Shown: positions 27,091 to 36,854, numbered from the stretch's first letter. The stretch: DNA of 64,000 bases from Erythrobacter donghaensis (GCF_002155425.1 NZ_MUYG01000010.1:62001-126000); one strand, 5' to 3'. Notes: generated by a model not told the origin, from the letters alone. Program-made: numbers and translations.

Positions 27091-27125
27091 CCCGTCCCGG
27101 GCTTGACCCGGGACCCCGCTTCCTA
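27091..27125 (+). repeat. REP-like palindrome, copy 1
   Basis: The hairpin TCCCGGG-CTTGA-CCCGGGA is followed by CCCCGCTTCCTA. Two further copies lie at 58704-58738 and 59055-59089. Relative to copy 2, the outermost stem pair is T-A instead of C-G, so pairing is kept. It is in the promoter region of argS. Confidence 0.8.
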
Positions 27126-27168
27126 TCTTGCACGCGCGATATTTCCGCGCACACCGCACGAGACACCG

Positions 27169-28917
27169 ATGACCACACCCAAGACCCTCTACGCAGCCTA
27201 CACCGCGCTGATCGAAACCGTGCTGACCGATCTGGTCGCCGAGGGCGTGCTGCCCGCAGGCACCTCCTTCGCCAATGTCACGCTTGAGCCGCCGCGCGAC
27301 CCCAGCCACGGCGATCTGGCGACCAATGCCGCGATGGTGCTGGCCAAGCCTGCGGGCATGAACCCGCGCGCGCTGGCCGAGGCGATCACCGCAAAGCTCG
27401 CCGTGCAGCCCTCCATCACCAGCGCCGACATTGCCGGGCCGGGCTTCATCAACCTGCGTCTCGCGGGCGAGGCATGGCTCGACGAGCTGCGCGCCATCGC
27501 CAGCCTCGGCGCGGATTACGGACGCTCGCAGATGGGCGGGGGCGCGACCGTCAATGTCGAATATGTCTCGGCCAACCCCACCGGGCCGATGCACATGGGC
27601 CACTGCCGCGGCGCGGTTGTGGGCGATGCGCTCGCCGGGCTGCTGGAGTTCGCCGGGCATAGGGTCATCAAGGAATACTACGTCAACGATGCGGGCGCGC
27701 AGGTCGATGTGCTCGCCCGCTCGGTGCACTTGCGTTATCGCGAGGCGCTTGGCGAGAGTATCACCATTCCCGAAGGCCTGTATCCCGGCGATTACCTTGT
27801 CGATATCGGCCAGAAACTTGCCGCCGAGTTCGGCGACAAATATGCCGCTGCCCCCGAAGAAGAATGGCTGATCCTGTTCCGCACCCGCGCGGTGGCGGCG
27901 ATGATGGACATGATCCGCGAGGATCTCGCGACGCTCGGCATCGCGCACGATCTGTTCTCGTCCGAGGCCGAATTGCAGGCCTCGGGCAAGGTCGATGCCG
28001 CCGAGGCGTGGCTGCGCGACCACGATCTCGTCTATGACGGCGTGCTCGAAGCCCCCAAGGGCAAGGCCCCGCCCGAGGACTGGGAGCCCGTCCAACTCCC
28101 GCTGTTCCGCTCGACGAAGTTCGGCGACGATCAGGATCGCCCGATCAAGAAATCGAACGGGGCGTGGACCTATTTCGGGGCCGACCTCGCCTATCACTTC
28201 CAGAAGGCCCAGACCGCCGATGCGCTGGTCGACATCTGGGGCGCGGACCATGCCGGCACCGTCAAGCGGATCAAGGCCGCAGTCGCCGCGCTGACCAGTG
28301 CCGATGGCGCTTCCCCGAAGCCCTTCGAGGTCAAGCTGGTCCAGATGGTGCAGCTGATGAAGGGCGGCCAGCCGTTCAAGATGTCGAAGCGCGCGGGCAA
28401 TTTCGTGACGCTCGCCGACGTGGTCGACATGGTCGGCAAGGATGTGGTGCGCTTCACCATGCTGACCCGCAAGCCCGATGCGCAAATGGATTTCGACTTC
28501 GACAAGGTGGTCGAAGCCTCGAAGGACAACCCTGTCTTCTACGTGCAATATGCCCATGCGCGCATCCGCTCGAGCCTGCGCAAGGCGGCCGACATGGGGA
28601 TCACGCCGTCCGATGCGGCACTCGACAAGCTCGGGACAGAGGAGCTGGCGCTGATCGCCCGCGCCGCGCAGTTCCCGCGCGAGATCGAAGCCGCCGCCCG
28701 CGCGCGCGAACCGCACCGGATCGCTTTCTATCTCTACGATCTGGCGGGCGACCTCCATTCCTACTGGAACCTCGGTAACGACCGGCCCGAAAAGCGCTTC
28801 ATCGTGGAACAGGACCCCGCTCTGACGGCAGCAAGGCTTTTCCTTGCAAGCGCAATCGGGCAGGTAATCTGCGGCGGTCTCGGCGTCTTGGGTGTCGAGG
28901 CGGTCGAAAGCATGTAA
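27169..28917 (+). CDS. argS: Arginyl-tRNA synthetase
   Basis: The 582-residue class I synthetase has the HIGH-type motif in NPTGPMHMGHCRGAVVGDAL, the KMSKS-type motif in KMSKRAGNFVTLADVVD, an N-terminal additional domain and a C-terminal anticodon-binding DALR domain (FYLYDLAGDLHSYWNLGNDR). ATG 27169 (MTTPKTLYAAY) fits the family start; the frame runs further upstream through a repeat. It opens the argS-SPOR-nagZ-scpA-scpB-tat locus that is widely conserved in alphaproteobacteria. Confidence 0.97.
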   Translation: MTTPKTLYAAYTALIETVLTDLVAEGVLPAGTSFANVTLEPPRDPSHGDLATNAAMVLAKPAGMNPRALAEAITAKLAVQPSITSADIAGPGFINLRLAGEAWLDELRAIASLGADYGRSQMGGGATVNVEYVSANPTGPMHMGHCRGAVVGDALAGLLEFAGHRVIKEYYVNDAGAQVDVLARSVHLRYREALGESITIPEGLYPGDYLVDIGQKLAAEFGDKYAAAPEEEWLILFRTRAVAAMMDMIREDLATLGIAHDLFSSEAELQASGKVDAAEAWLRDHDLVYDGVLEAPKGKAPPEDWEPVQLPLFRSTKFGDDQDRPIKKSNGAWTYFGADLAYHFQKAQTADALVDIWGADHAGTVKRIKAAVAALTSADGASPKPFEVKLVQMVQLMKGGQPFKMSKRAGNFVTLADVVDMVGKDVVRFTMLTRKPDAQMDFDFDKVVEASKDNPVFYVQYAHARIRSSLRKAADMGITPSDAALDKLGTEELALIARAAQFPREIEAAARAREPHRIAFYLYDLAGDLHSYWNLGNDRPEKRFIVEQDPALTAARLFLASAIGQVICGGLGVLGVEAVESM

Positions 28918-28957
28918 TCTTGCGCATGTGAGCCATTTGGGGGCCCGGAATTTCGCC

Positions 28958-29701
28958 ATGATCGACGCCGAATACGAGGAACTGGACGAAGGGATGGACG
29001 GCGGCAACGACGGGCTCGGCGACGAGCTCGATCTGGCCGACACGGACAATCTCCCCTGGCTAGAATCCGACGAGGATGACGAGGACGCGGGCGGCTTCGA
29101 CATGATGCAGATCGCGGGGTTCTTCACCCTGATGGTCGCGCTGCTCGCGGTCGTGGTCGGCGGGGTGTGGTGGGTCTCCCATCGTGCGGCAAGCGGCGAT
29201 GTGGTCGCCGATGGCAGCGTGATTTCCGCGCCCGAAGGGCCGGTCAAGACCAAGCCCGACGATCCGGGCGGCAAGACCTTCGCGGGCACGGGCAATGTCG
29301 CGCCCGTCGTGGGCGAGGGCGGATCGCGCCCCGCGGTGGTCGCCGATACCAACCTTCCGCCGCTTCCGGGCGGGACGCCGGGCAGCAAGCCTGCGCCTGC
29401 GCCCACGCCCTCGGCAGGCGCAACCAAGCCGGTGCCCGTCACGCCCGCGGCAGAACCCGCTCCGGCGGCAGGCACGGCCGTGCAGCTCGCCGCCTATGGC
29501 ACCCGCGCGCGGGCCGAGCAGGGCTGGGTCGACGCGCAACGCCGCACCGACAAGCTCGCCGGGATCAAGCACCGCGTGGTCGAAGGCAAGGTTGATATCG
29601 GCACGGTCTATCGCCTGCAGGCCGTCACCGGCAGCCGGGCCGAAGCCGACCGCCTGTGCGCCGCGATCAAGGCCGACGGGCTCGAGTGTCAGGTCAAATA
29701 G
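28958..29701 (+). CDS. SPOR-domain cell-envelope protein
   Basis: The 247-residue protein has a very acidic N-terminus (EYEELDEGMDGGNDGLGDEL), one membrane segment (MIQIA-type: FFTLMVALLAVVVGGVWW near residue 50), a Pro/Ala-rich linker, and a C-terminal SPOR domain (VQLAAYGTRARAEQGWVDAQ to ADGLECQVK). SPOR domains bind glycan strands stripped of peptides at division sites. The next gene, nagZ, recycles wall glycans. ATG 28958 was chosen; a GTG at 28928 is possible. Confidence 0.88.
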   Translation: MIDAEYEELDEGMDGGNDGLGDELDLADTDNLPWLESDEDDEDAGGFDMMQIAGFFTLMVALLAVVVGGVWWVSHRAASGDVVADGSVISAPEGPVKTKPDDPGGKTFAGTGNVAPVVGEGGSRPAVVADTNLPPLPGGTPGSKPAPAPTPSAGATKPVPVTPAAEPAPAAGTAVQLAAYGTRARAEQGWVDAQRRTDKLAGIKHRVVEGKVDIGTVYRLQAVTGSRAEADRLCAAIKADGLECQVK

Positions 29702-29785
29702 ATGGGGATTGGCGGGGTGCTGCCCCCGTCTTGAGCCCCTCTTGCCCTTGCGAGCCCCGGCTTTGGGTGCGAGTCTGGCACCACC

Positions 29786-30808
29786 ATGATTCCGGCAATC
29801 TTCGGCCTCGGCGGCCCGCAGCTTACCCCTGACGAGCGCGCCTTCTTCCGCGATTGCGATCCGGCGGGCTACATCCTGTTCGGGCGCAATTGTGTCGATC
29901 CCGAGCAACTGCGCGCACTGACCGATGATCTCAGGAGCATCCACGGGCGCGACCGGCTGCTGATCTCGATCGATCAGGAAGGCGGGCGCGTCGCGCGGCT
30001 GCGGCCGCCGCACTGGGCCAGCTATCCCGCAGGGGCCGCCTTCGAACGGCTCTATGCCATCGCGCCCGCCAGCGCGATCGAGGCGGCGCGGGCCAATGCC
30101 ACGGCGATGGGGCTGGAGCTTTCGTATATGGGCATCACGGTCGATTACCACCCTCCGCTCGACCTGCGCGTGCCCGGCGCGCATGATGTGATCGGTGACC
30201 GCGCTTTCGGCAGCGACCCGGTGGCCGTGGCCGCGATCGGGCGCGCCGTGCTCGAAGGGCTGGCGGCGGGCGGCGTGACCGGTTGCGTCAAGCACATGCC
30301 CGGCCACGGCCGCACCGATGTTGACACGCACAAGGCGCTGCCCACCGTCACAGCCTCGGCTGCGGAGCTTGAGGACGACCTCGCCCCGTTCCGCACGCTC
30401 AGCCATGCGCTGATCGGCATGACCGGGCATTTGGTCTTCACCGCGTGGGATGCCGACAACCCGGCGACCCTCTCCGAAACCGTGATCCGCGACGTGATCC
30501 GCGGCGCAATCGGCTTTGATGGCCTGCTGCTGACCGACGATATCGACATGGAGGCGCTGGGCGGCTCGATCCCCGAACGTGCGGCGCGGGCCCATGCGGC
30601 GGGGTGCGACATCATCCTCAATTGCTGGGCGAAGATGGACGACATGGAGGGGATTTGCGAGGTGCTGCCCACCATGCCTCCCACCACCGCCGCACGGCTC
30701 GAGCGGGCGCTGGAAGGCACCCGCATCGCCCCGACGCTCGCCCCGGAGGCGGGTGCGCTGCTGTCCAAGCGTGATGCGCTGCTGGCGCTGACGGGAGCCG
30801 CGGCATGA
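29786..30808 (+). CDS. nagZ: Beta-N-acetylhexosaminidase NagZ
   Basis: The 340-residue GH3 enzyme has the signature KHMPGHGRTDVDTHKALP with the His-containing loop that provides the acid/base dyad, and the nucleophile Asp in LLTDDIDMEALGG. An early DQEGGRVARLRPP completes the active site. It removes GlcNAc from anhydromuropeptides in the cytoplasm during cell-wall recycling. It overlaps scpA by four bases (ATGA). Confidence 0.95.
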   Translation: MIPAIFGLGGPQLTPDERAFFRDCDPAGYILFGRNCVDPEQLRALTDDLRSIHGRDRLLISIDQEGGRVARLRPPHWASYPAGAAFERLYAIAPASAIEAARANATAMGLELSYMGITVDYHPPLDLRVPGAHDVIGDRAFGSDPVAVAAIGRAVLEGLAAGGVTGCVKHMPGHGRTDVDTHKALPTVTASAAELEDDLAPFRTLSHALIGMTGHLVFTAWDADNPATLSETVIRDVIRGAIGFDGLLLTDDIDMEALGGSIPERAARAHAAGCDIILNCWAKMDDMEGICEVLPTMPPTTAARLERALEGTRIAPTLAPEAGALLSKRDALLALTGAAA

Positions 30809-31605
30809 GCGAGGCCGATCAGCCCTTCATGTTCCCGCCCGAGGCGTCGCGGCCCGATTCGGATGCGCTCTATCTCGAACTGGGCGCGTGGGAAGGGCCG
30901 CTCGACCTGCTGCTCGATCTCGCGCGGCGGCAGAAAGTCGACCTCAGGCAGATCTCGATCCTCGCGCTGGTCGATCAATACCTCACCTATATCGAGCGCG
31001 CCGGGGCGATGAAGCTGGAGCTGGCCGCCGATTACCTCGTGATGGCAGCCTGGCTCGCCTACCTCAAGTCGGCGATGCTGCTGCCGAAGGAGGAGCAGGA
31101 AGACCCGTCGCCCGAGGAACTGGCGCTGCGCCTGCAACTGCGGCTGCAGCGCCTCGGCGCGATGCGCGAGGCGGCGGGGCGGTTGATGGGGCGCGACCGG
31201 ATCGGGCGCGACGTGTTTCTGCGAGGGAGCCCCGAGGGCCTGCGCACCGACCGCAAGACCGTGTGGCGCTCCGACCTGTTCAGCCTCATCCAGGCCTATG
31301 GGCAGGTCAAGGCGCGCACCGCGCCGCGCATCTATCACGTGGCGAACCGCCCGGTGATGACGCTCGATTCGGCGCTGGAGCGGGTCGCGGCGATGCTCGG
31401 CGTGACGCTCGAATGGATGGAAATCCGCGATTTCCTGCCGCCCCACGCCTCGCCCGAACTGAAGCGCTCGGCGCTGGCCTCCAGCTTCGTCGCGGCGCTG
31501 GAGCTGGCCAAGCGCGGACGCGCGGAGCTGGAGCAGGAAGCAGCCTTTGCCCCCCTGCGCATCCGTCGTCTGAAGGACGGCACAGGACAAGGGCTGGGGG
31601 CATGA
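30805..31605 (+). CDS. scpA: Segregation and condensation protein A
   Basis: The 266-residue kleisin has the typical start LGAWEGPLDLLLDLARRQKV and the ISILALVDQYLTY helix, with a central charged linker and a C-terminal winged-helix region (FVAALELAKRGRAELEQEAAF). It bridges SMC heads with ScpB to organise the chromosome. It is coupled to nagZ and scpB by ATGA overlaps on both sides. Confidence 0.95.
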   Translation: MSEADQPFMFPPEASRPDSDALYLELGAWEGPLDLLLDLARRQKVDLRQISILALVDQYLTYIERAGAMKLELAADYLVMAAWLAYLKSAMLLPKEEQEDPSPEELALRLQLRLQRLGAMREAAGRLMGRDRIGRDVFLRGSPEGLRTDRKTVWRSDLFSLIQAYGQVKARTAPRIYHVANRPVMTLDSALERVAAMLGVTLEWMEIRDFLPPHASPELKRSALASSFVAALELAKRGRAELEQEAAFAPLRIRRLKDGTGQGLGA

Positions 31606-32222
31606 GCGAAGCCGAGCCCGACCCGCTCGAACGCGCAATCGAGGCGACCTTGTTCGCCGCCGAAGCGCCGATGACGGTCGATGCGCTCGCTGCCCATCTC
31701 GGCGATGCCGCCCCCGGCGATGTGCGCGCGGCGCTGGCCACGCTGACAGCGCGCTATGGCCCGCGCGGGGTGCACCTGGTTGAGCGCGGCGGCAGGTGGC
31801 ACTTCGAAACCGCGCCCGACCTCGCCCATCTGCTGCGCCGCGAGAAGGAGCAGGTGCGCCGCCTCAGCCGCGCGGCGACCGAAGTGCTGGCGATCATCGC
31901 CTATCACGAGCCCGTCAGCCGCGCGGAAATCGAATCGATCCGCGGCGTGCAGACCAGCGCAGGCACGCTCGACGTGCTGATGGAGGCGGGCTGGGTGAAG
32001 CCCGCCGGTCGCCGCGAGGTGCCGGGCCGCCCGGTGATCTACGCCACGACGCCCGAATTCCTCGACCATTTCGGCCTCGCCAGCCGCCGCGATCTTTCCG
32101 GAATCGACGAATTGCGCGCCGCCGGGCTGCTCGATCCGGTGGACGAGGCGATGGAGGCCGCGATGCGCTTCGACCCCGACGAGCCCGACGAGGCCGAGAG
32201 CGACGACGAAGACCCATCCTGA
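31602..32222 (+). CDS. scpB: Segregation and condensation protein B
   Basis: The 206-residue protein has the paired winged helices of Scp[21 protein letters not shown] and the conserved [20 protein letters not shown] followed by [20 protein letters not shown] and [18 protein letters not shown]. The C-terminal 25 residues are highly acidic. It starts inside the scpA stop (ATGA) and forms the SMC-ScpAB complex. A frame reading through from 30888 is not used. Confidence 0.95.
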   Translation: MSEAEPDPLERAIEATLFAAEAPMTVDALAAHLGDAAPGDVRAALATLTARYGPRGVHLVERGGRWHFETAPDLAHLLRREKEQVRRLSRAATEVLAIIAYHEPVSRAEIESIRGVQTSAGTLDVLMEAGWVKPAGRREVPGRPVIYATTPEFLDHFGLASRRDLSGIDELRAAGLLDPVDEAMEAAMRFDPDEPDEAESDDEDPS

Positions 32223-32295
32223 TCCGTCGCACCGGGTGGCATCGGCGCGCCAAGGCTCCTATATGGGGCTTCCACAGCAACACGAGTCTCGGACT

Positions 32296-32538
32296 ATGCA
32301 ACCCGGTATCTGGCAAATTCTCATCATCGCACTGGTCGTGCTGGTCCTGTTCGGCCGCGGGCGCATTTCGGAAATGATGGGCGATTTCGGCAAGGGCATC
32401 TCCAGCTTCAAGAAGGGGATGAGCGAGACGCAAGATCCCCCGGCCAAGGGGCAGATCGAGCCGCCCGCCGCCGATCCCGCGCCGACGGCAGCGCCGGCTC
32501 CGACCACGCTCGACAAGTCCGACACCCCCGGCGCCTGA
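32296..32538 (+). CDS. tatA: Sec-independent translocase component TatA
   Basis: The 80-residue protein has one N-terminal membrane helix ([20 protein letters not shown]) and the amphipathic helix starting [19 protein letters not shown], as in TatA/E. The tail is Pro/Ala-rich. The usual FG after the membrane helix is present (LFGRG). It forms the pore of the twin-arginine pathway with TatB and TatC downstream. ATG 32296 fits the family start. Confidence 0.95.
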   Translation: MQPGIWQILIIALVVLVLFGRGRISEMMGDFGKGISSFKKGMSETQDPPAKGQIEPPAADPAPTAAPAPTTLDKSDTPGA

Positions 32539-32573
32539 CCCCTGCCAAGGAGGCGGGCTGACCGCACCCCCCT

Positions 32574-32981
32574 ATGTTCGACCTCGGCATCGGAGAATTG
32601 CTGGTCATCCTGATCGTCGCGGTGGTGGCGATCGGGCCCAAGGACCTGCCGCTGGCGATGCGGACGGCTGGTCGCTGGATCGGCAAGATCCGGCGTGTCT
32701 CGGCCCATTTCCGCTCCGGCATCGACGCTATGGTGCGTGAGGCCGAGCTTGAGGACATGGAAAAGAAGTGGAAGGCGCAGAACGAGGAGATCATGCGCCG
32801 CTCCGCCGCCTTGACCGAGGCTGAAGCCGGTGCGCCGGTGATGACGGGGCCGCCACCGGTGGAAAAACTCTCGCCCCCCGAGTCGCCTCCGCCGCCCGCC
32901 GCCGAGCCGCCCGCAACCGCCCCAGATACCGACGAAGCGCAGCCGCAACTGCCGCTCGCCAAGGGCAATGGCGATGTTTAA
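32574..32981 (+). CDS. tatB: Sec-independent translocase component TatB
   Basis: The 135-residue protein begins MFDLGIGELLVILIVAVVAI with GPKDLP, the TatB signature, then an amphipathic helix (MRTAGRWIGKIRRVSAHFRS) and a long charged and Pro-rich tail. It receives substrates with TatC. It is 35 bases after tatA and overlaps tatC by 14 bases. Confidence 0.95.
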   Translation: MFDLGIGELLVILIVAVVAIGPKDLPLAMRTAGRWIGKIRRVSAHFRSGIDAMVREAELEDMEKKWKAQNEEIMRRSAALTEAEAGAPVMTGPPPVEKLSPPESPPPPAAEPPATAPDTDEAQPQLPLAKGNGDV

Positions 32982-33783
32982 AATCAACGATCTCGACGAG
33001 ACCCGCGCCCCGCTGCTCGACCACCTGATCGAACTGCGCACCCGCGTTATCCGCGCGTTGCTGGCGCTGGGGGTGGGCTTTGGGGTGTGCCTCTATTTCG
33101 CCGACGAAATCCTCGGGATGCTGGTCTGGCCGCTCAAGCAGGCCTTCCCCAATGGCGAGGGCCAGCTGATCTTCACCAAGCTGCCGGAGGTGTTCTTCGT
33201 CGAACTGAAGGTCGCGTTGTTTGCGGGCTTCATGGTCAGTTTTCCGGTGATCGCCAACCAGCTCTGGGCTTTCGTCGCGCCGGGGCTCTATGCGCGCGAG
33301 AAGAAGGCCTTCCTGCCGTTTCTGCTGGCGACCCCGGTGCTGTTCGGTGCGGGTGCGGCGCTGGCCTATTTCGTGGTGATGCCGATCGCTTTCACCTTCT
33401 TCCTCGGCTTCGGCGGGGAGGCGGGGGGCATGAAGCTGGAGGCGTTGCCGAGCGCGGGCGAATATCTCAACCTGGTGATGCAGTTCATCCTCGCCTTCGG
33501 GCTGACCTTCCTGCTGCCAGTGCTGCTGCTGTTGCTGCACCGCGCAGGCATCATTACCCGCGCGCAGATGTCGGCGGCGCGGCGCTATGTGATCGTGGCG
33601 ATCTTCGTGATTGCGGCGGTGGTGACGCCGCCCGATCCGGGCTCGCAGGTGATCCTTGCGTTGCCGCTGTGGCTGCTGTTCGAGGGCGCGCTGGTGATGA
33701 TGCGGTTCCAGGAAAAGGCGGTCGAGGCCGACAAGGCCGCGCGCGAAGCCGAGGAAGCAGCCGAGCGCGCGGCGGCGGAGTAA
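32968..33783 (+). CDS. tatC: Sec-independent translocase component TatC
   Basis: The 271-residue polytopic protein has the TatC features: an early LLDHLIELRTRVI, then SFPVIANQLWAFVAPGLYAREKK split over segments 2-3, and about six membrane helices. The C-terminal 25 residues are charged and Ala-rich. It recognises twin-arginine signal peptides. The start may be ATG 32968 or ATG 32974; both lie within the tatB end. The TAA stop abuts the stop of the convergent amidohydrolase gene. Confidence 0.95.
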   Translation: MAMFKINDLDETRAPLLDHLIELRTRVIRALLALGVGFGVCLYFADEILGMLVWPLKQAFPNGEGQLIFTKLPEVFFVELKVALFAGFMVSFPVIANQLWAFVAPGLYAREKKAFLPFLLATPVLFGAGAALAYFVVMPIAFTFFLGFGGEAGGMKLEALPSAGEYLNLVMQFILAFGLTFLLPVLLLLLHRAGIITRAQMSAARRYVIVAIFVIAAVVTPPDPGSQVILALPLWLLFEGALVMMRFQEKAVEADKAAREAEEAAERAAAE

Positions 33784-33790
33784 TTACTCC
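33777..33790. other. Palindrome spanning abutting stop codons (tatC / amidohydrolase)
   Basis: GGAGTAATTACTCC is a perfect 14-base palindrome containing TAA of tatC and, on the other strand, TAA of the amidohydrolase gene with no base between them. The same arrangement recurs at 62528-62541. Confidence 0.8.
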
Positions 33791-35436
33791 CCCTTCACCT
33801 TGACCCCACCGATCCACACCCCGATCACCTTCGTCTGGCGCAGCGCGTCGGGCGATGCGAGCAGCGGGTCGCGGTCGACCAGCAGGAAGTCCGCGCGCTC
33901 GCCCGGCAGCAGACGTCCGAACCGCCCTTCGGCAAATCCGGCATAGGCGGCATCGGACGTGAAGCCTGCCAGCGCGGTTTCGCGGCTGACGGCTTCCTGC
34001 GGGAACCACCCGCCGAAGGGCTGGCCCTGCGCATCGGTGCGGCTGATCGCGGCGGCCATCCCGGCGAAGGGGTCGGCGGGCTCCACCGGCGCATCCGAGC
34101 CGAAGGCCAGCCGCCCGCCCGCATTGAGCACCGAGCGCCACGGATAGGCGCCTTCCAGCCGGTCGGGCCCCAGCCGCGCCTCGGCCATCAGCCGGTCGCT
34201 GGTCTGGTGGAGCGGCTGCATCGAGGCGATCACCCCGTTCTGCCCCATCCGCGCGATGTCCACCGGATCAATGATCTGCGCATGCTCGATCCGCCAGCGC
34301 CGGTCGCCCTTGTAGGTCTCGGACAGTTCCTCGACCGCGCCGAGCACCTCGTTGTTGGCGGCATCGCCGATCGCGTGGACGGCGGTCTGGAAATTGTCCA
34401 TCGCCGCGCGGCTCATCAGGTTCCTGAGCTGCGCGGGGCTGAGCAGCGGCAGGCCCTTCGCGCCCGGATCGTCGTGATAGGGCGCCTTGAGGGTCGCCCC
34501 GCGCGATCCCAGCGCGCCGTCGAGATAGAGCTTGATCCCGCCCATCCTCAGGCGGTCGTCATAGAGCCACACGGTCGGCTCCGGCCCGGCGACGGTGTCG
34601 AGCGTCTCGAATGAATCGGCATAGGCCATGATGCGGATCTGCAAGCGCCCCGCATCGCCCGCGCGGCGGAAGGTGTTCCAGTCGACCAGCTCGGTGCCCA
34701 TGTCGGCCACCGCTGTGACGCCGTACTTGAGCAGCACCTCCTGCGCCTTGATGAAGGCGAGGTCGCGGTCTTCGGGTCGGGGCGGGGGGACGACCTTGCC
34801 GACAAGTTGCACGGCATAGTCGACAAACACGCCTGCCGGTGCGCCCTTGGAGTCGCGGATGATTTTGCCGCCCGCAGGGTCCGCCGTCTTGGCGGTGACG
34901 CCTGCGGTAGTGATGGCGAGGGTGTTGCCCCAATTGGCGTGATTGTCCGCGCGCTCCAGCCACACCGGGCGGTCCCCCACCACCGAATCCAGTTCAGCGG
35001 CGGTGGGGAAGCGCCCGAGGCCCCATTTCTCCTGATTCCACCCGCGCCCGAGAATCCACGGGCGGCCCGGGTTCTCCTCGGCAAAGGCCTTGATCTTCGC
35101 CAGCGCGTCTTCGAGCGAAGTGGTGTCCGACAGATCGAGCGTCAGCGCGCCGAAGCCGATGTCCATCACGTGCACATGGGCGTCGATCATGCCGGGGATC
35201 ATTACCCGGCCTTCGCCATCGATCAGGAAATCGGTGCGCGGGCGCGCCTCGCCGCGCGCGAGCAAGGTGGTGACCTTGCCGTCATCATCGAACACGAGGC
35301 CCGTGAAGCGCTTGACCGCGCCGCTATCGTCGATGGTCAGCCCGTCGACATTGTCGACCAGCGTATCGGCAAGGGCAGGGGCAGCGAGCGCCAGAGCGGA
35401 AACGGCAGCAAGCGAGCGGGCGAGCGTCAGCAGCAT
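33784..35436 (-). CDS. Secreted amidohydrolase, YtcJ-like
   Basis: The 550-residue protein starts with a signal peptide (MLLTLARSLAAVSALALAAP, cut after ALA). It has the amidohydrolase-3 fold: metal-binding IDAHVHVMDIGF near residue 85, later HAIGDAANNEV and WRIEHAQIIDP with the metal His residues, and FGSDAPVEPADPF with the catalytic Asp. Such enzymes hydrolyse amide or ring bonds in the periplasm; the substrate is not predictable. ATG 35436 has AAGGA nine bases before it, better than a TTG at 35460. Confidence 0.9.
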   Translation of the reverse strand: MLLTLARSLAAVSALALAAPALADTLVDNVDGLTIDDSGAVKRFTGLVFDDDGKVTTLLARGEARPRTDFLIDGEGRVMIPGMIDAHVHVMDIGFGALTLDLSDTTSLEDALAKIKAFAEENPGRPWILGRGWNQEKWGLGRFPTAAELDSVVGDRPVWLERADNHANWGNTLAITTAGVTAKTADPAGGKIIRDSKGAPAGVFVDYAVQLVGKVVPPPRPEDRDLAFIKAQEVLLKYGVTAVADMGTELVDWNTFRRAGDAGRLQIRIMAYADSFETLDTVAGPEPTVWLYDDRLRMGGIKLYLDGALGSRGATLKAPYHDDPGAKGLPLLSPAQLRNLMSRAAMDNFQTAVHAIGDAANNEVLGAVEELSETYKGDRRWRIEHAQIIDPVDIARMGQNGVIASMQPLHQTSDRLMAEARLGPDRLEGAYPWRSVLNAGGRLAFGSDAPVEPADPFAGMAAAISRTDAQGQPFGGWFPQEAVSRETALAGFTSDAAYAGFAEGRFGRLLPGERADFLLVDRDPLLASPDALRQTKVIGVWIGGVKVKGE

Positions 35437-35591
35437 GGAGGTCCTTGATAGGAAGGCCAAAGGGATCGGCGGCGATGCCTATCGCCTTCGCGCAGCATTG
35501 CCAACTTTCCGGACACGAGGAAATCCTTTTGACCAAATCGGCGCAGCGCTGATTGCCCTTACGGCTGCAAGCCTCTAATCGCCCTGGCACC

Positions 35592-36854
35592 ATGGCAACG
35601 CACGTCGCATCCCAGAGCCCCAAGGGCGCCGCCGCCACCCCGGCCGACCTGACCCTCGACACCGTCCGCGCCGCCGCCGCGCGGATCGAAGGCGCGGTGG
35701 TCAAGACCCCGATGATGCACTCGATCACGCTGTCGGAGATTACCGGCGCGGACATCTGGCTGAAGTTCGAGAATCTCCAGTTCACCGCCGCCTACAAGGA
35801 GCGCGGGGCATTGAACGCGCTGTTGCTGCTGAACGAGGAACAGCGCGGGCGCGGCGTGATCGCGGCCTCGGCGGGGAACCATTCGCAGGGGCTCAGCTAT
35901 CACGGCACCCGGCTGGGCGTGCCCGTCACCATCGTCATGCCGCGCACCACGCCGACGGTGAAGGTGATGCAGACCGAAAGCGTCGGCGGCACGGTGGTAT
36001 TGGAAGGCGAAACCTTCGATGAAGCCTATGCCCATGCGAGAAAGCTCGAAGGTGAGCTGGGCCTGACCTTCGTCCACCCCTTCGACGATCCCGATGTGGC
36101 GGCGGGCGCAGGCACGGTTGCGCTAGAGATGCTGGAAGTGAAGCCCGATCTCGACTGCATCGTCACCCCGATCGGCGGGGGCGGGCTGATTTCAGGCATG
36201 GCGACGGTCGCCAAGGCGCTCAATCCGAACATCGAAGTCGTCGGCGTTCAGGCGGGGCTGTTCCCGTCGATGTTCGACCGGATCAAGGGCGGCAGCCTGC
36301 CCTGCGGCGGGGACACGCTGGCCGAAGGCATCGCGGTCAAGGTGCCGGGCGACTTCACCGCCAAGGTGATTGCCGAGCGTGTCGACGACATCCTGCTGGT
36401 GGACGAGCCCGCGCTCGAGAAAGCGGTGGCGCTGCTGCTCCAGATCGAAAAGACCGTGGTTGAAGGTGCAGGCGCGGCGGGCCTCGCGGCGGTGCTGGGC
36501 AGCCCCAAGCGGTTTGCGGGCAAGTCGATCGGCCTTGCGCTGTGCGGCGGCAATATCGACACTCGGCTGCTCGCCAATGTGCTGCTGCGCGATCTGGCGC
36601 GGCAAGGCCGGCTCGCGCGGCTCAGGATCACCTTGCAGGATCGACCCGGCGCGCTGTTCAAGGTGATGCGCCTGTTCGACGAGCACAACGTCAACATCAT
36701 CGAGATTTATCACCAGCGCATCTTCACCACGCTGCCCGCCAAGGGCCTGATCACCGACATCGAATGCGAAGCGCGCGATGCCGAGCAGGTCGAGCGGCTG
36801 GTCGAGGGGCTGCGCGCCAAGGGCTATACCGTCCAGCTGGTCGAACTCGGCTAG
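35592..36854 (+). CDS. ilvA: Threonine ammonia-lyase with ACT domain
   Basis: The 420-residue PLP enzyme has the Lys in TAAYKERGALNALL, the substrate loop SAGNHSQGLSYHG, the phosphate-binding GGGGLISGMA, and a C-terminal ACT domain (LRITLQDRPGALFKVMRLFD) for amino-acid control. It converts threonine to 2-oxobutanoate for isoleucine synthesis. The single short ACT domain resembles the tdcB/short IlvA type. ATG 35592 is chosen after an upstream in-frame start with no ribosome site. Confidence 0.93.
   Translation: MATHVASQSPKGAAATPADLTLDTVRAAAARIEGAVVKTPMMHSITLSEITGADIWLKFENLQFTAAYKERGALNALLLLNEEQRGRGVIAASAGNHSQGLSYHGTRLGVPVTIVMPRTTPTVKVMQTESVGGTVVLEGETFDEAYAHARKLEGELGLTFVHPFDDPDVAAGAGTVALEMLEVKPDLDCIVTPIGGGGLISGMATVAKALNPNIEVVGVQAGLFPSMFDRIKGGSLPCGGDTLAEGIAVKVPGDFTAKVIAERVDDILLVDEPALEKAVALLLQIEKTVVEGAGAAGLAAVLGSPKRFAGKSIGLALCGGNIDTRLLANVLLRDLARQGRLARLRITLQDRPGALFKVMRLFDEHNVNIIEIYHQRIFTTLPAKGLITDIECEARDAEQVERLVEGLRAKGYTVQLVELG

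Noticed and set aside
26860..29475. 871-codon open frame opposite argS and the SPOR gene
   Set aside because: argS has both class I motifs; the opposite frame is low-complexity and crosses two genes and a repeat.
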